Part shown: positions 10,396 through 18,246 of the stretch, piece after piece
Numbering within the stretch: the stretch's first letter is position 1
How the letters are laid out: the number at the start of each line of letters is the position of its first letter
Assembly: GCF_016862975.1 (NCBI RefSeq)
Contig: NZ_BONZ01000077.1
Coordinates: 48,175 to 112,174, forward strand
DNA length: 64,000 nucleotides
Direction of reading: 5' to 3'
Source of the DNA: Rugosimonospora africana
GTDB lineage: Bacteria > Actinomycetota > Actinomycetes > Mycobacteriales > Micromonosporaceae
Made by a program: the position numbers and the translations under genes
Notes under the pieces: generated by a model
Database searches by the model: none
What the model saw: the letters and a program-made list of their open reading frames with translations, nothing else
What the model was told of the DNA's origin: nothing

Positions 10396-11364
10396 GTGCA
10401 ACCGATCACCGACGCCCTCGCCCGGGCCGCCGCGACCGCCGGGTACGCGCCGTCCATCCACAACAGCCAGCCGTGGCACTGGCGCGTCCACGACGAGGTA
10501 CTGGACCTGTACGCCGACCACAGCCGCCGGCTCGGCATCACCGACCCGGACGGCCGGTTGGCCGTCCTGAGCTGCGGGGCCGCTCTGCACCACGCCCGGA
10601 CCGCCCTGTCGGCGCAGGGCTGGGACGCGCGGGTCATTCGGCTGCCCGAGGCGGCCGAGGCCGACCACCTGGCGACGATCACGACCGCCGGGCGGATCCC
10701 GGTGACCGCGCGGGCGCTGCGCCGGGTACAGACCATCGAGATCCGGCACACCGACCGGCGCCCGGTGACCGCCACCCCGGTCGACGGCGACCGGCTGAGC
10801 GCCGTCATGGCGGCCGTCGAGCGCGAAGGCGCCCGGCTGCACGTGGTGCCCGCCGGCCGGATCGTCGAACTGGCCTCCGCCGTGTCCTTCGCGCAGCGCA
10901 CCGAAGCCGCCGAGGAGGCGTGGCGGGCCGAGCTGGCGTACTGGACCGGCGGCACCCGGCCGACCGGCACCGGGGTACCCGACGCCGCCATCCCGGATCG
11001 GCCGACCCAGACCACCGTGGCCAGCCGCGACTTCGGGCACGCCGGGGCGCTGCCGGTGAGCGCCGAGCACGACACGGGCGCCACCTTCGCCATCCTCTAC
11101 GGCGAGCAGGACTGCGCGACGGGCTGGCTGCGCGCCGGCGAGGCGCTGTCGGACGCCTGGCTGACCGCCACCGAACTGGGCCTGTCGGTGCTGCCCTTGT
11201 CGGCGGCCACCGAGGTGCCCGCCACCCGCCTCGCCCTGCGGCGCCTGCTGGCCGACCTCGGCGAGCCGTACCTGGTGCTGCGCCTGGGCGTGGCGGACCC
11301 CGACCACGCCGGTGCGCCGCACACGCCGCGCCTGCGCGCGGACCAGACGATCGAACGGCCCTAG
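10396..11364 (+). CDS. Acg-like nitroreductase-fold protein (copy 1)
   Basis: 322 residues from GTG 10396, GGGAG upstream. Signature blocks of the Acg (Rv2032) family: AATAGYAPSIHNSQPWHWRV at the N-terminus, LSCGAALHHARTAL, IEIRHTDRRPV, ASRDFGHA, and WLTATELGLSVLPLSAATEVP. Acg proteins have a duplicated nitroreductase-like fold with an occluded FMN site and are induced by DosR in mycobacteria; reductase activity is usually lacking, and flavin storage or sequestration has been proposed. It forms an operon with the paralogue 3 bp downstream. Confidence 0.88.
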   Translation: MQPITDALARAAATAGYAPSIHNSQPWHWRVHDEVLDLYADHSRRLGITDPDGRLAVLSCGAALHHARTALSAQGWDARVIRLPEAAEADHLATITTAGRIPVTARALRRVQTIEIRHTDRRPVTATPVDGDRLSAVMAAVEREGARLHVVPAGRIVELASAVSFAQRTEAAEEAWRAELAYWTGGTRPTGTGVPDAAIPDRPTQTTVASRDFGHAGALPVSAEHDTGATFAILYGEQDCATGWLRAGEALSDAWLTATELGLSVLPLSAATEVPATRLALRRLLADLGEPYLVLRLGVADPDHAGAPHTPRLRADQTIERP

Positions 11365-11367
11365 ACC

Positions 11368-12339
11368 ATGGAGAGCCGGACCAGCACCCCGCACCGGGCG
11401 CTGTTCGTCGCCGCGGTCGCGACCGCGATCCGGGCCCCGTCCATGCACAACACCCAGCCGTGGCGGTTCCGGATCCACGGCGACACGCTGGAGATCCTGG
11501 CCGATCCCCGGCGGCAGCTGCGGGTGGCCGATCCCTCCGGTTGGGCGGTGCGGCTGGCCTGCGGCGCGGCCCTGTTCAATGCCCGCCTCGCCTTCGCCGT
11601 GGCGGGCCGGCCGGCACAGGTGCTCCTGCGTCCGCAGGCGGGTCAGCCCGACCTGCTGGCCCGGCTGACGCCCGGCAGGCCGCGGCCCGCCACACCCCGC
11701 GAGGTCGCGCTGCACGCCGCGATCGATCGCCGGCACAGCAACCGCCGCCCGTTCCGGCCGGAGCCGGTGCCCGCGTCCAGCCGGGCCGAGCTCGTGCGCG
11801 CGGCCAGGGACGAGGGTGCGTGGCTGGAACTGCTCATCGGGCACACTCCGCTGTCCGTCGTGTCCGAGGTGATCCGCGCCGCCGACGCCACGCTCAACCG
11901 GGACGCCGGCTACCGTGCCGAACTGGCGGCGTGGAGCCGTCGGGGCCACGAGGATCCGGACGGCGTGGCCGCCGACGCCGCCGGGCTCGGCCCGGAGCCG
12001 TACGACCTGCTGGCCATGCGCGAATTCGGCGCCGGCCCCCGGGCACCCGGACGCGACTTCGAAACCGAACCGCTCGTCGCGGTGCTCGGCACCACCGGCG
12101 ACACGGTCCACGATCAGCTCGTCGCCGGTCAGGCGCTGCAGCGCGTCCTGCTGACCGCGACGGAACAGCAGCTCGGGGTGTCGATGCTGTCCCAGGCCAT
12201 CGAGGTCCCCGCCGCACGCGAGCGGCTACGCGTCGGCGTCGGCCGCGCGGGAGCACCGCAGCTGGTGCTGCGCATCGGGTACAGCCAGCCCGGCTACCCC
12301 ACCCGCCGCCGCCCGCTGGACGAGGTCCTCGACGGCTGA
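11368..12339 (+). CDS. Acg-like nitroreductase-fold protein (copy 2)
   Basis: 323 residues, paralogous to the upstream gene and starting 3 bp after its stop. Shared blocks are TAIRAPSMHNTQPWRFRI, LACGAALFNARLAF, IDRRHSNRRPF, LLAMREFGAG, and LLTATEQQLGVSMLSQAIEVP. It probably forms a heteromeric or functionally redundant pair with copy 1 under the same promoter. As in Acg, no catalytic claim can be made. The tail RPLDEVLDG is typical of the family. Confidence 0.88.
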   Translation: MESRTSTPHRALFVAAVATAIRAPSMHNTQPWRFRIHGDTLEILADPRRQLRVADPSGWAVRLACGAALFNARLAFAVAGRPAQVLLRPQAGQPDLLARLTPGRPRPATPREVALHAAIDRRHSNRRPFRPEPVPASSRAELVRAARDEGAWLELLIGHTPLSVVSEVIRAADATLNRDAGYRAELAAWSRRGHEDPDGVAADAAGLGPEPYDLLAMREFGAGPRAPGRDFETEPLVAVLGTTGDTVHDQLVAGQALQRVLLTATEQQLGVSMLSQAIEVPAARERLRVGVGRAGAPQLVLRIGYSQPGYPTRRRPLDEVLDG

Positions 12340-12414
12340 GGGTTCAGCGCCCCGGCTGGCCAGCGAACCGGCCGGCCACCCGTTGAGCACACCGGCAGCC
12401 GGCGAGTCCGGTCG

Positions 12415-13320
12415 ATGACCGATGATGCGGTGATGGATCGACCGGTCGCCGACATCGCCATCGACGAGGATCTGGTCGCGCGTCTGATCGAGGCCCAGCA
12501 CCCGGACCTCGCCGGCCCGCTGACGCTTGTCGGCAACGGCTGGGACAACACGCTCTACCGGCTCGGCGACGACCTGTGCGTCCGGCTGCCGCGCCGGCGG
12601 GTGGCCGCCGAACTGATCCTCAACGAGCAGCGGTGGCTGCCGGTGCTCGCCGGCCGCCTGCACATCCCGGTACCGGTGCCGGTCCGGGTCGGCGTACCCA
12701 CCGACTGGTACCCCTGGCCGTGGAGCATCACCCGCTGGAGGGCCGGCCGCCCCGCCTCCGACCTGCCACCGCACGAGCGAGGCGGCCTGGTCGCCGACCT
12801 GGCACGGTTCATGGCCGACCTGCACGTGCCGGCACCCGGCGACGCGCCGCACAATCCGGTGCGCGGCGTACCGCTGTCCTCCCGCACCCGCGCCGTGTAC
12901 GAGCGGCTGGCAAGCGGGGCGATCCCGCACGCCGAGCGGCTACGCACCCTGTGGGACCGGCTGGTCACGGTACCCGGATGGGCCGGGCCGCCGCTGTGGC
13001 TGCACGGCGACCCGCACCCGGCGAACCTGCTGGTCGAACACGGGCGGCTGGCCGCCGTCATCGACTTCGGCGACCTGACCGCCGGTGACCCGGCCACCGA
13101 TCTGGCCGCGGCGTGGCTGGTCTTCGACGCCGAGGACCGCCGCGCCTTCCGCGCCCGCCTCGACGAGCGGTCCGGGTCGACGTACGACGCCGACACCTGG
13201 GACCGTGCCCGGGGCTGGGCGTTGAACATGGGTACCGCGGTGCTCCTGCACGAGGCAGAGCACCCGAGGATGGCCGGCGTCGGCCGGCACACCATCGATC
13301 AGGTGCTCCGGGAGACCTGA
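12415..13320 (+). CDS. aminoglycoside phosphotransferase-family kinase-like protein
   Basis: 301 residues with the APH/choline-kinase fold. The nucleotide-binding N-lobe has LVGNGWDNTLYRLGDDLCVRLP with the invariant lysine replaced by Arg-rich RLPRRR. Brenner's motif LHGDPHPANLLV and the metal-binding VIDFGDLTAGDPATDLA follow. Such genes in actinomycetes phosphorylate diverse small molecules; aminoglycoside resistance cannot be concluded. No strong ribosome-binding site is seen at ATG 12415, and ATG 12433 is an alternative. It stands alone between the Acg pair and a secreted-protein gene. Confidence 0.82.
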   Translation: MTDDAVMDRPVADIAIDEDLVARLIEAQHPDLAGPLTLVGNGWDNTLYRLGDDLCVRLPRRRVAAELILNEQRWLPVLAGRLHIPVPVPVRVGVPTDWYPWPWSITRWRAGRPASDLPPHERGGLVADLARFMADLHVPAPGDAPHNPVRGVPLSSRTRAVYERLASGAIPHAERLRTLWDRLVTVPGWAGPPLWLHGDPHPANLLVEHGRLAAVIDFGDLTAGDPATDLAAAWLVFDAEDRRAFRARLDERSGSTYDADTWDRARGWALNMGTAVLLHEAEHPRMAGVGRHTIDQVLRET

Positions 13321-13513
13321 GGCACACCGTCGCATACCTCACATGTCCGCTCCTCAGGCGTAGAAGCCCGATGCGCCCCGGATCGGCCCCGGGCGGCCGA
13401 TCGACGCGTTGGGCTGCCGCGTTGGGCTGACCACCGCCGTTGCCGGGCCGACGTTTGACAAGCGGCCGGCAGTTTCGCGATGAGACGTGTCGATGGTCAT
13501 AGATCGGGATGCA

Positions 13514-13571
13514 TTGACATCGACCGTCATCCGCGAATACGTTGCCAACAAGCGTTGGCCAACGCTTGTTG
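13514..13571 (+). promoter_or_regulatory. sigma70-like promoter followed by a 26-bp perfect palindrome
   Basis: TTGACA at 13514-13519, an 18-bp spacer and TACGTT (TANNNT) at 13538-13543 form a plausible promoter. Three bases downstream begins a perfect 26-bp palindrome, 13546-13571, whose half is CAACAAGCGTTGG. This position, over the expected transcription start, is what a repressor operator would occupy; a 5' hairpin in the transcript is the alternative. The rest of 13321-13513 shows no gene. Confidence 0.6.
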
Positions 13572-13617
13572 ATAGACGTCATGATCGATGACGTCTCCAG
13601 GCGAAGAGAGGAAGTCC

Positions 13618-14052
13618 ATGGTGCGAAGCATGCGTGCGAAAGTCAGCGTCCTGGCAGGCTCGGCGGTATTGGCCATCGGCCTTCTCGGTGCAACCGCCAC
13701 CGCCGCGTCTGCGCAGTCCGCGACAGGAGCCCGCTCAACGGCGACGACCGCGACGGCGGACACGGCCCGTGACATGCAACCGTTGGCGTGTACCCACCCC
13801 GCATGGTCCAACAAGGACTCCGACACGGGCCACGTGTTCGCGAGCGACGGGGATGTGGCGGTCCATGACGGACCGAATTCGGGCTGTGCCGTCTCCTTCT
13901 ACGTCGACTCCACCGTGCTGCTCCAGTACCACTGCTATGTCAGGAACAGCGCGGGTAACACCTGGACCCACGTACGCGCCGATGGAACCGAATTCGAGGG
14001 ATGGGTCTGGGATAGCTACCTGACCGACAATGGCAGCCTCGCCGAGTGCTGA
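13618..14052 (+). CDS. small secreted protein, SH3-like
   Basis: 144 residues from ATG 13618 (GAGAGGAAG upstream). The Sec signal peptide is clear: MVRSMRAKVSVLAGSAVLAIGLLGATATAASA, in two parts, with cleavage near ASA-QS. The mature part of about 110 residues has four cysteines (LACTHP, NSGCAV, YHCYVR, AEC-stop) and tryptophans. The pattern GDVAVHDGPNSGCAV...WTHVRADGTEFEGWVWDSYLTD fits a bacterial SH3-type domain like those in short secreted actinomycete proteins. Role unknown; cell-wall or peptide binding is possible. Its promoter carries a strong palindrome. Confidence 0.8.
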   Translation: MVRSMRAKVSVLAGSAVLAIGLLGATATAASAQSATGARSTATTATADTARDMQPLACTHPAWSNKDSDTGHVFASDGDVAVHDGPNSGCAVSFYVDSTVLLQYHCYVRNSAGNTWTHVRADGTEFEGWVWDSYLTDNGSLAEC

Positions 14053-14209
14053 GGACCTGTCGCCTCAGCCATGGCTAGATCTGAAGATCGGTAGCCGAGC
14101 GACCGCCGTCCGGGTCGTCGCCGAGTACGAGCCGCCTGGCGTCGCAACCGCGGTCGCCACTCTCGCCCACGGTCAGATCCGCGGCACAAGCACCATCCGC
14201 ATCGAATGA
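14030..14209 (+). pseudogene. short frame, possibly the C-terminal remnant of an oxidoreductase
   Basis: A 59-codon frame starting at ATG 14030 inside the end of the secreted-protein gene and stopping at 14209. Its later half reads AVRVVAEYEPPGVATAVAT followed by LAHGQIRGTSTIRIE. It faintly resembles the last strand-helix-strand of zinc-type alcohol dehydrogenases or quinone oxidoreductases (...A...GHVRGK.VI). It may be a decayed tail left by rearrangement or simply chance coding. Nothing else is seen in 14053-14211. Confidence 0.3.
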
Positions 14210-14211
14210 GC

Positions 14212-14255
14212 CGATCGCCGATCCGATGGAGGCGCCTCCATCGGATCGGCGATCG
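14212..14255. terminator. 44-bp perfect palindrome, probable bidirectional terminator hairpin
   Basis: Positions 14212-14233 are exactly complementary in reverse to 14234-14255 (half begins CGATCGCCGATCCG and ends GGAGGC). It starts 2 bp after the short frame ending at 14209 and lies upstream of the first beta-helix gene. In RNA it gives a stem of about 20 bp. No U-tract follows, as is common in high-GC actinomycetes. A recombination or protein-binding site is the alternative. Confidence 0.5.
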
Positions 14256-14330
14256 ACGTATCCGCCGGGCGATGTCGGCGGTAGTCATCGCGGCCGGGCC
14301 ACCAGACAAGCGGAGACCGGTGGGCGGTCT

Positions 14331-14430
14331 GTGCCCCAAACGTGCGTTTCTCTCCGATCAATCCCCGTCGCGAGAAACCTTCGCGATACCGTGATGTTCG
14401 ATCGCTACGCGAAGTTTATGGCGACTTGAG
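14331..14430 (+). promoter_or_regulatory. conserved upstream element of beta-helix gene 1
   Basis: This stretch aligns with 24100-24196 ahead of the third paralogue. Shared landmarks in order are AAACGTGCG, a TTNTCTC tract, GAT, GAGAAA, CCTT, TAC-GTGAT and ATGGC-ACT. GC content drops here. The order and spacing are kept while surrounding DNA differs, so it is probably a common promoter or regulatory leader. It is absent from the 59-bp gap before copy 2. Confidence 0.55.
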
Positions 14431-14481
14431 CTGCTTCGAGCAGCGCGGCACTATCACCGGCGGAGAGGATGGGTGACGTCG

Positions 14482-15747
14482 ATGTCCAACGCTCAGGGAC
14501 GGGCACGGGCGCGGTGGTACACGGCCGGACTCGCGGGACTGACCGGAGTAGCGAGCGTCGCCACACTCAGCGGGACGGCTGCGGCAACCAACCCGAACGA
14601 GGCGGTCCCCTGCTCCCCCGACGCACTCACCGCGGCGATCGTGCACGCCAACGCTGCCGGCGGCGCGCAGCTCACGCTCACCCCACGATGCACCTACACC
14701 CTGACCACAAACCAAGGCCCCGACGGCCTGCCCATCATCACCCAACCCATCACCGTCGACGGCCAGGACGCCACCATCACCCGCGCCGCGACCGCCACCA
14801 ACTTCCGCATCCTCAACGTCGGCGTCGGCGGGAACCTCACGCTGACCAACCTCACCATCACCGGCGGCATCGCACCCGGCTCACCGGGCGGCGGCGGCAT
14901 CCTCATCCAAGCCGGCGGACAGGCCACCCTCCACAACACCACCGTCGCCGGCAACCGGAGCGCAGCGGTCGGCGGCGGCATCGCCAACTACGGCATCACC
15001 ACCCTCGTCGGAGACGACCGCGGAGGCAACGGGGTCGACAACAACAGCTCCCAGACCTCCGGCGGAGGCATCTACAACGAGGGCCGGCTGTCCACAAAGG
15101 ACGTCGAGGTCAGCTACAACACCAGCGGAAGTTTGGGTGGTGGGCTCATCGACCAAGGGGCCGCCGTACTGGAACAGACCCGAATCGACCACAATACGGC
15201 GGCTTCCAACGGTGGTGGCATCACCAGTGCCGCCGCGATCACGAAACTCACCGACAGTTCCGTCTCCGACAATACAGCCGGCAGCGGGGGAGGCGGCATC
15301 GCCTCCTTGCTGAGCGCCGTGTACCTGCGAGGCACCACGGTCGACCGCAACACAGCCACCGGCAACGGCGGCGGCATCGACATCGAGGGCTTCACCACGA
15401 TCGGGTCATCCTCCGTCGTGGTCGAGGACAGCGAGATCAACGGAAACACCGCGCGCGGTGACGGCGGGGGGATCCGCATCCGCCTGAGCAATCTCGTGCT
15501 ACGACGCAGCCACGTCGACCTCAACAAGGCCATCGGCGCGGCCTCGCAGGGCGGCGGGGTCTCCAACTCGTCCGGCAGGCTCGACCTCACCGCCACCCAG
15601 GTCACCGAAAACTCGTCGACGGTAGCGCCTGGCGGGATCTTCACCAACGATCCTCTGGTCACGGTGGACCAGAAGTCGGTCATCGTCGCCAACCGTCCCA
15701 CCAACTGCACGGGCAGCGCCTTCGCCGTCCCGAACTGCTTCGGCTGA
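14482..15747 (+). CDS. secreted parallel beta-helix repeat protein, paralogue 1
   Basis: 421 residues. An Arg-rich n-region and hydrophobic core (WYTAGLAGLTGVASVATLSG) end in ATAA-type cleavage sites, giving a Sec signal peptide. The mature part begins with a constant block (GAQLTLTPRCTYTLTTNQG, ITQPITVDGQDATITRA, NFRILNVGVGG). About ten coils follow, each carrying a GGGI turn (GGGIANYG, SGGGIYNEG, GDGGGIRIR), as in right-handed beta-helix or POMP-like repeats. The end has two cysteines (NCTGS...VPNCFG). ATG 14482 is chosen because the three paralogues align from it. No catalytic motif is seen; a surface adhesin, matrix or glycan-binding role is possible. Confidence 0.85.
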   Translation: MSNAQGRARARWYTAGLAGLTGVASVATLSGTAAATNPNEAVPCSPDALTAAIVHANAAGGAQLTLTPRCTYTLTTNQGPDGLPIITQPITVDGQDATITRAATATNFRILNVGVGGNLTLTNLTITGGIAPGSPGGGGILIQAGGQATLHNTTVAGNRSAAVGGGIANYGITTLVGDDRGGNGVDNNSSQTSGGGIYNEGRLSTKDVEVSYNTSGSLGGGLIDQGAAVLEQTRIDHNTAASNGGGITSAAAITKLTDSSVSDNTAGSGGGGIASLLSAVYLRGTTVDRNTATGNGGGIDIEGFTTIGSSSVVVEDSEINGNTARGDGGGIRIRLSNLVLRRSHVDLNKAIGAASQGGGVSNSSGRLDLTATQVTENSSTVAPGGIFTNDPLVTVDQKSVIVANRPTNCTGSAFAVPNCFG

Positions 15748-15806
15748 TCCGGTGCTCGCCCGGGCAACCGCTGTGCAATGCCGTCAATGGAAGGTGAGGT
15801 AACTCG

Positions 15807-17168
15807 ATGTCCAACAAGCAACCGACACACCGGCGTATCACGGCGGCGGCACCGCCACGAAGACGACGGACACGGTGGTACACCGCCGGACTGGCGGGTC
15901 TGACCGGAATGGCCAGTGTCGCCGCGTTCAGCGGGACAGCCACGGCAGCCGAAGCAACCGGGTCCACCAGCACGGCAAACCCGTCGTCGACCGCCACCAC
16001 CCAAGGCGGCAACCAAGCACCGGTGCCGTGCGCCGCCGACCAACTCATCGCGGCGATCGTGCGCGCCAACGCCAACGGCGGAGCACAACTCACGCTCACC
16101 CCACGATGCACCTACACCCTGACCACAAACCAAGGCGCCGACGGCCTGCCCATCATCACCCAACCCATCACCATCAACGGCCAGGACGCCACCATCACCC
16201 GCGCCGCCAGCGCCACGAACTTCCGCATCCTCAACGTCGGCGTCGGCGGAAGACTCACGCTGAACAATCTCACCATCACCGGAGGCTTCGCACCCGACTC
16301 ACCGGGCGGCGGCGGCATCCTCGTCCAAGCCGGGGGCCGGGCCACCCTCTACGACACCACCGTCACCCACAACCAGAGCACCACCAACGGCGGCGGCATC
16401 GCCAACTACGGCATTGCCGCCGTCCTGGGAGACGGCCACGGAGGCGGCAAGGTCGCCAACAACAGCACCCCGGTCTCCGGCGGAGGCATCTACAACCAGG
16501 GCCAGCTGTCCACGAAGGACATCGAGGTCAGCGACAACACCAGCGACATCGAGGGCGGAGGCATCACCGACCGGGGCACCGCCGTACTGGAACAGACCCG
16601 CATCGTTGACAACTTTGCGGATTCCAGCGGCGGCGGTCTCACCACCGTCGCCGCCGTCACGAAGCTCACCGCAAGCACCGTCTCCGACAACACGGCCGAC
16701 GGCGACGGCGGAGGCATCGAGTGCGTGTCGAGCACCATCTACGTGAGCAGCACCAAAGTCGACCACAACACGGCGACCGACGACGGCGGCGGCATCTTCA
16801 ACCAGAGCGTTCCGGCCCCGTTGGGCGGGTCGGCCTTTGCCGTGGTCGAGGACAGCGAGGTCGACGGGAACACCGCTTCGGGTGACGGCGGCGGCATCAA
16901 CAACGGCAGCGCCAACCTCGTGGTACGGCGCAGCCACGTCAGCCTCAACCAAGCCATCGGCACCGCCTCGCGGGGTGGTGGAATCTTCGACTTCGCCGGC
17001 GCTCTCACCCTCACGGCGGCCGAGATCACCGAGAACTCTTCGGCGGTCGCTGGCGGGGTCTTCAACAGTACCAACCGGATCACCGTGGACCAGAAGTCGG
17101 TCATCGTCGCCAACCGTCCCACCAACTGCACGGGCAGCACCGTCGCCGTCCCGAACTGCTTCGGCTGA
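15807..17168 (+). CDS. secreted parallel beta-helix repeat protein, paralogue 2
   Basis: 453 residues, starting 59 bp after copy 1 with GGTGAGG ahead of the ATG, so probably co-transcribed with it. The signal peptide has PRRRRTRWYTAG then a hydrophobic core ending near TATAAEA. A Ser/Thr-rich linker (STSTANPSSTATTQ) precedes the constant N-terminal block. Variable GGGI coils and the constant tail VDQKSVIVANRPTNC...VPNCFG follow. 257 bp of the N-terminal block (16068-16324) are identical to copy 3, while the coils have diverged. Function unknown. Confidence 0.85.
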   Translation: MSNKQPTHRRITAAAPPRRRRTRWYTAGLAGLTGMASVAAFSGTATAAEATGSTSTANPSSTATTQGGNQAPVPCAADQLIAAIVRANANGGAQLTLTPRCTYTLTTNQGADGLPIITQPITINGQDATITRAASATNFRILNVGVGGRLTLNNLTITGGFAPDSPGGGGILVQAGGRATLYDTTVTHNQSTTNGGGIANYGIAAVLGDGHGGGKVANNSTPVSGGGIYNQGQLSTKDIEVSDNTSDIEGGGITDRGTAVLEQTRIVDNFADSSGGGLTTVAAVTKLTASTVSDNTADGDGGGIECVSSTIYVSSTKVDHNTATDDGGGIFNQSVPAPLGGSAFAVVEDSEVDGNTASGDGGGINNGSANLVVRRSHVSLNQAIGTASRGGGIFDFAGALTLTAAEITENSSAVAGGVFNSTNRITVDQKSVIVANRPTNCTGSTVAVPNCFG

Positions 17169-17218
17169 TCCCGCAGTCGCCAGGGCAACTGCTGGCAGAC
17201 GTCGACAGCGAACAAATC

Positions 17219-17256
17219 CGGCCCCGCGCGAGTCTGATCAGGCCCGCGTGGGGCCG
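17219..17256. terminator. hairpin between convergent genes
   Basis: CGGCCCCGCGCG (17219-17230) pairs with CGCGTGGGGCCG (17245-17256), one G:U pair, with a 14-nt loop. It lies between the beta-helix 2 stop and the end of the convergent LuxR gene, where a bidirectional terminator is expected. Confidence 0.65.
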
Positions 17257-17318
17257 AGGCCGTCGCTCGTCACCGGGTCAGCGGCAGCCGGCTACCGGAG
17301 CACACGCCGTGGCTCAGC

Positions 17319-18110
17319 TCAGCCTTGTGCCCGCGGATCGCCGGACTGGCGCAGCCACCAGGCCACGGCGGCGGCTCGGCTGGGCACCTGTGCCTTGGCG
17401 AAGACCGACTCCAGGTGCTTGCGCACGGTGCGGGTGCTGACCCCGAGCCGCATGGCGGCTTGATCGTTGGTATGCCCCGCGGCGACGAGCCGCAGTACCT
17501 GGTTTTCCCGCGCGGTCAGAGTGAGTTCGCGTACCGGCTCGGCGAACGGCTTGAGTCCGATCTTTGCACGGATGGTCCGCACCTCGGTTCGGTACGCGAG
17601 TGCGGCCGACACCATTTTCCGCACGTGCGCCACGGCGTGGACCTCGCTATCGGAGAAGTCCTGCCCGCTGCGCAGCAACCCGATGAACACCAGTTCCTGA
17701 TCGGTGAAGGTCAGGGTCGCGGCAAGCTGGTGGCGCAGCCCGTACTGAGCGAGGAGGTCGCGGTACACGGTCGTGTTCCGGAAGCGATCGAACGGCATGA
17801 AGTCGCTGGTCCGGTACGGGCGCGGATCGCGAGTAGTCAGCAGGTGGGCGAAGTACGGATGATCGCCGAACCTCTCGGTCCAGGCGCGCAATTCTCCTTG
17901 TGGTGGCACGTCCTGGCCAGACACCGTCATCGAGGGCAGGCCGGCCGGCGTGTGGCGCCACATGGTGATCGTCGCGGTGTCCGCGCCGACGGTGTGACGC
18001 AGCCCGTCAGTCAAGATCTTTTCGAACGGTTCGTCATTGACGATCGCGTTACTGGCACGCAGCCCACAGCGCAACAGCGCGGCCTCGTCCACCCCGGCCT
18101 CCCCAGTCAT
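17319..18110 (-). CDS. LuxR-family transcriptional regulator
   Basis: 263 residues. The C-terminal HTH is LTARENQVLRLVAAGHTNDQ, AAMRLGVSTRTVRKHLESVF, followed by AKAQVPSRAAAVAW. The N-terminal 180 residues form a GAF- or PAS-like sensor region (DTATITMWRHTPAG, FTDQELVFIGLLRSGQDFSD) with no receiver aspartate pattern. It is convergent with the beta-helix genes and divergent from the membrane protein/lipoprotein pair at 18247, for which it is a candidate regulator. Confidence 0.85.
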   Translation of the reverse strand: MTGEAGVDEAALLRCGLRASNAIVNDEPFEKILTDGLRHTVGADTATITMWRHTPAGLPSMTVSGQDVPPQGELRAWTERFGDHPYFAHLLTTRDPRPYRTSDFMPFDRFRNTTVYRDLLAQYGLRHQLAATLTFTDQELVFIGLLRSGQDFSDSEVHAVAHVRKMVSAALAYRTEVRTIRAKIGLKPFAEPVRELTLTARENQVLRLVAAGHTNDQAAMRLGVSTRTVRKHLESVFAKAQVPSRAAAVAWWLRQSGDPRAQG

Positions 18111-18246
18111 TCGACAGCTTAACCAGCCGGCTCACGTAGTAGGCGATCCCGTTGTTGTCAAGGTGGCGAGATGGCCACTGGCACAGCGCGGTCGCGTTCA
18201 ACAGGCTGGCGATCGAGCCTCCGCAACCGGTAAAGGAGATACCGCA

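Noticed and set aside
10356..12386. 676-codon plus-strand frame over both Acg-like genes
   Set aside because: Arg/Pro/Gly-rich shadow with no family similarity; the two Acg frames contain clear conserved blocks.
12415..13320. Aminoglycoside resistance gene
   Set aside because: Only the general APH fold is visible; kinases of this fold act on many substrates and the context gives no antibiotic link.
14473..14481. GTG start for beta-helix gene 1 at 14473
   Set aside because: All three paralogues align from the ATG equivalent to 14482, with the GGTGA-type ribosome-binding site falling where this GTG lies.
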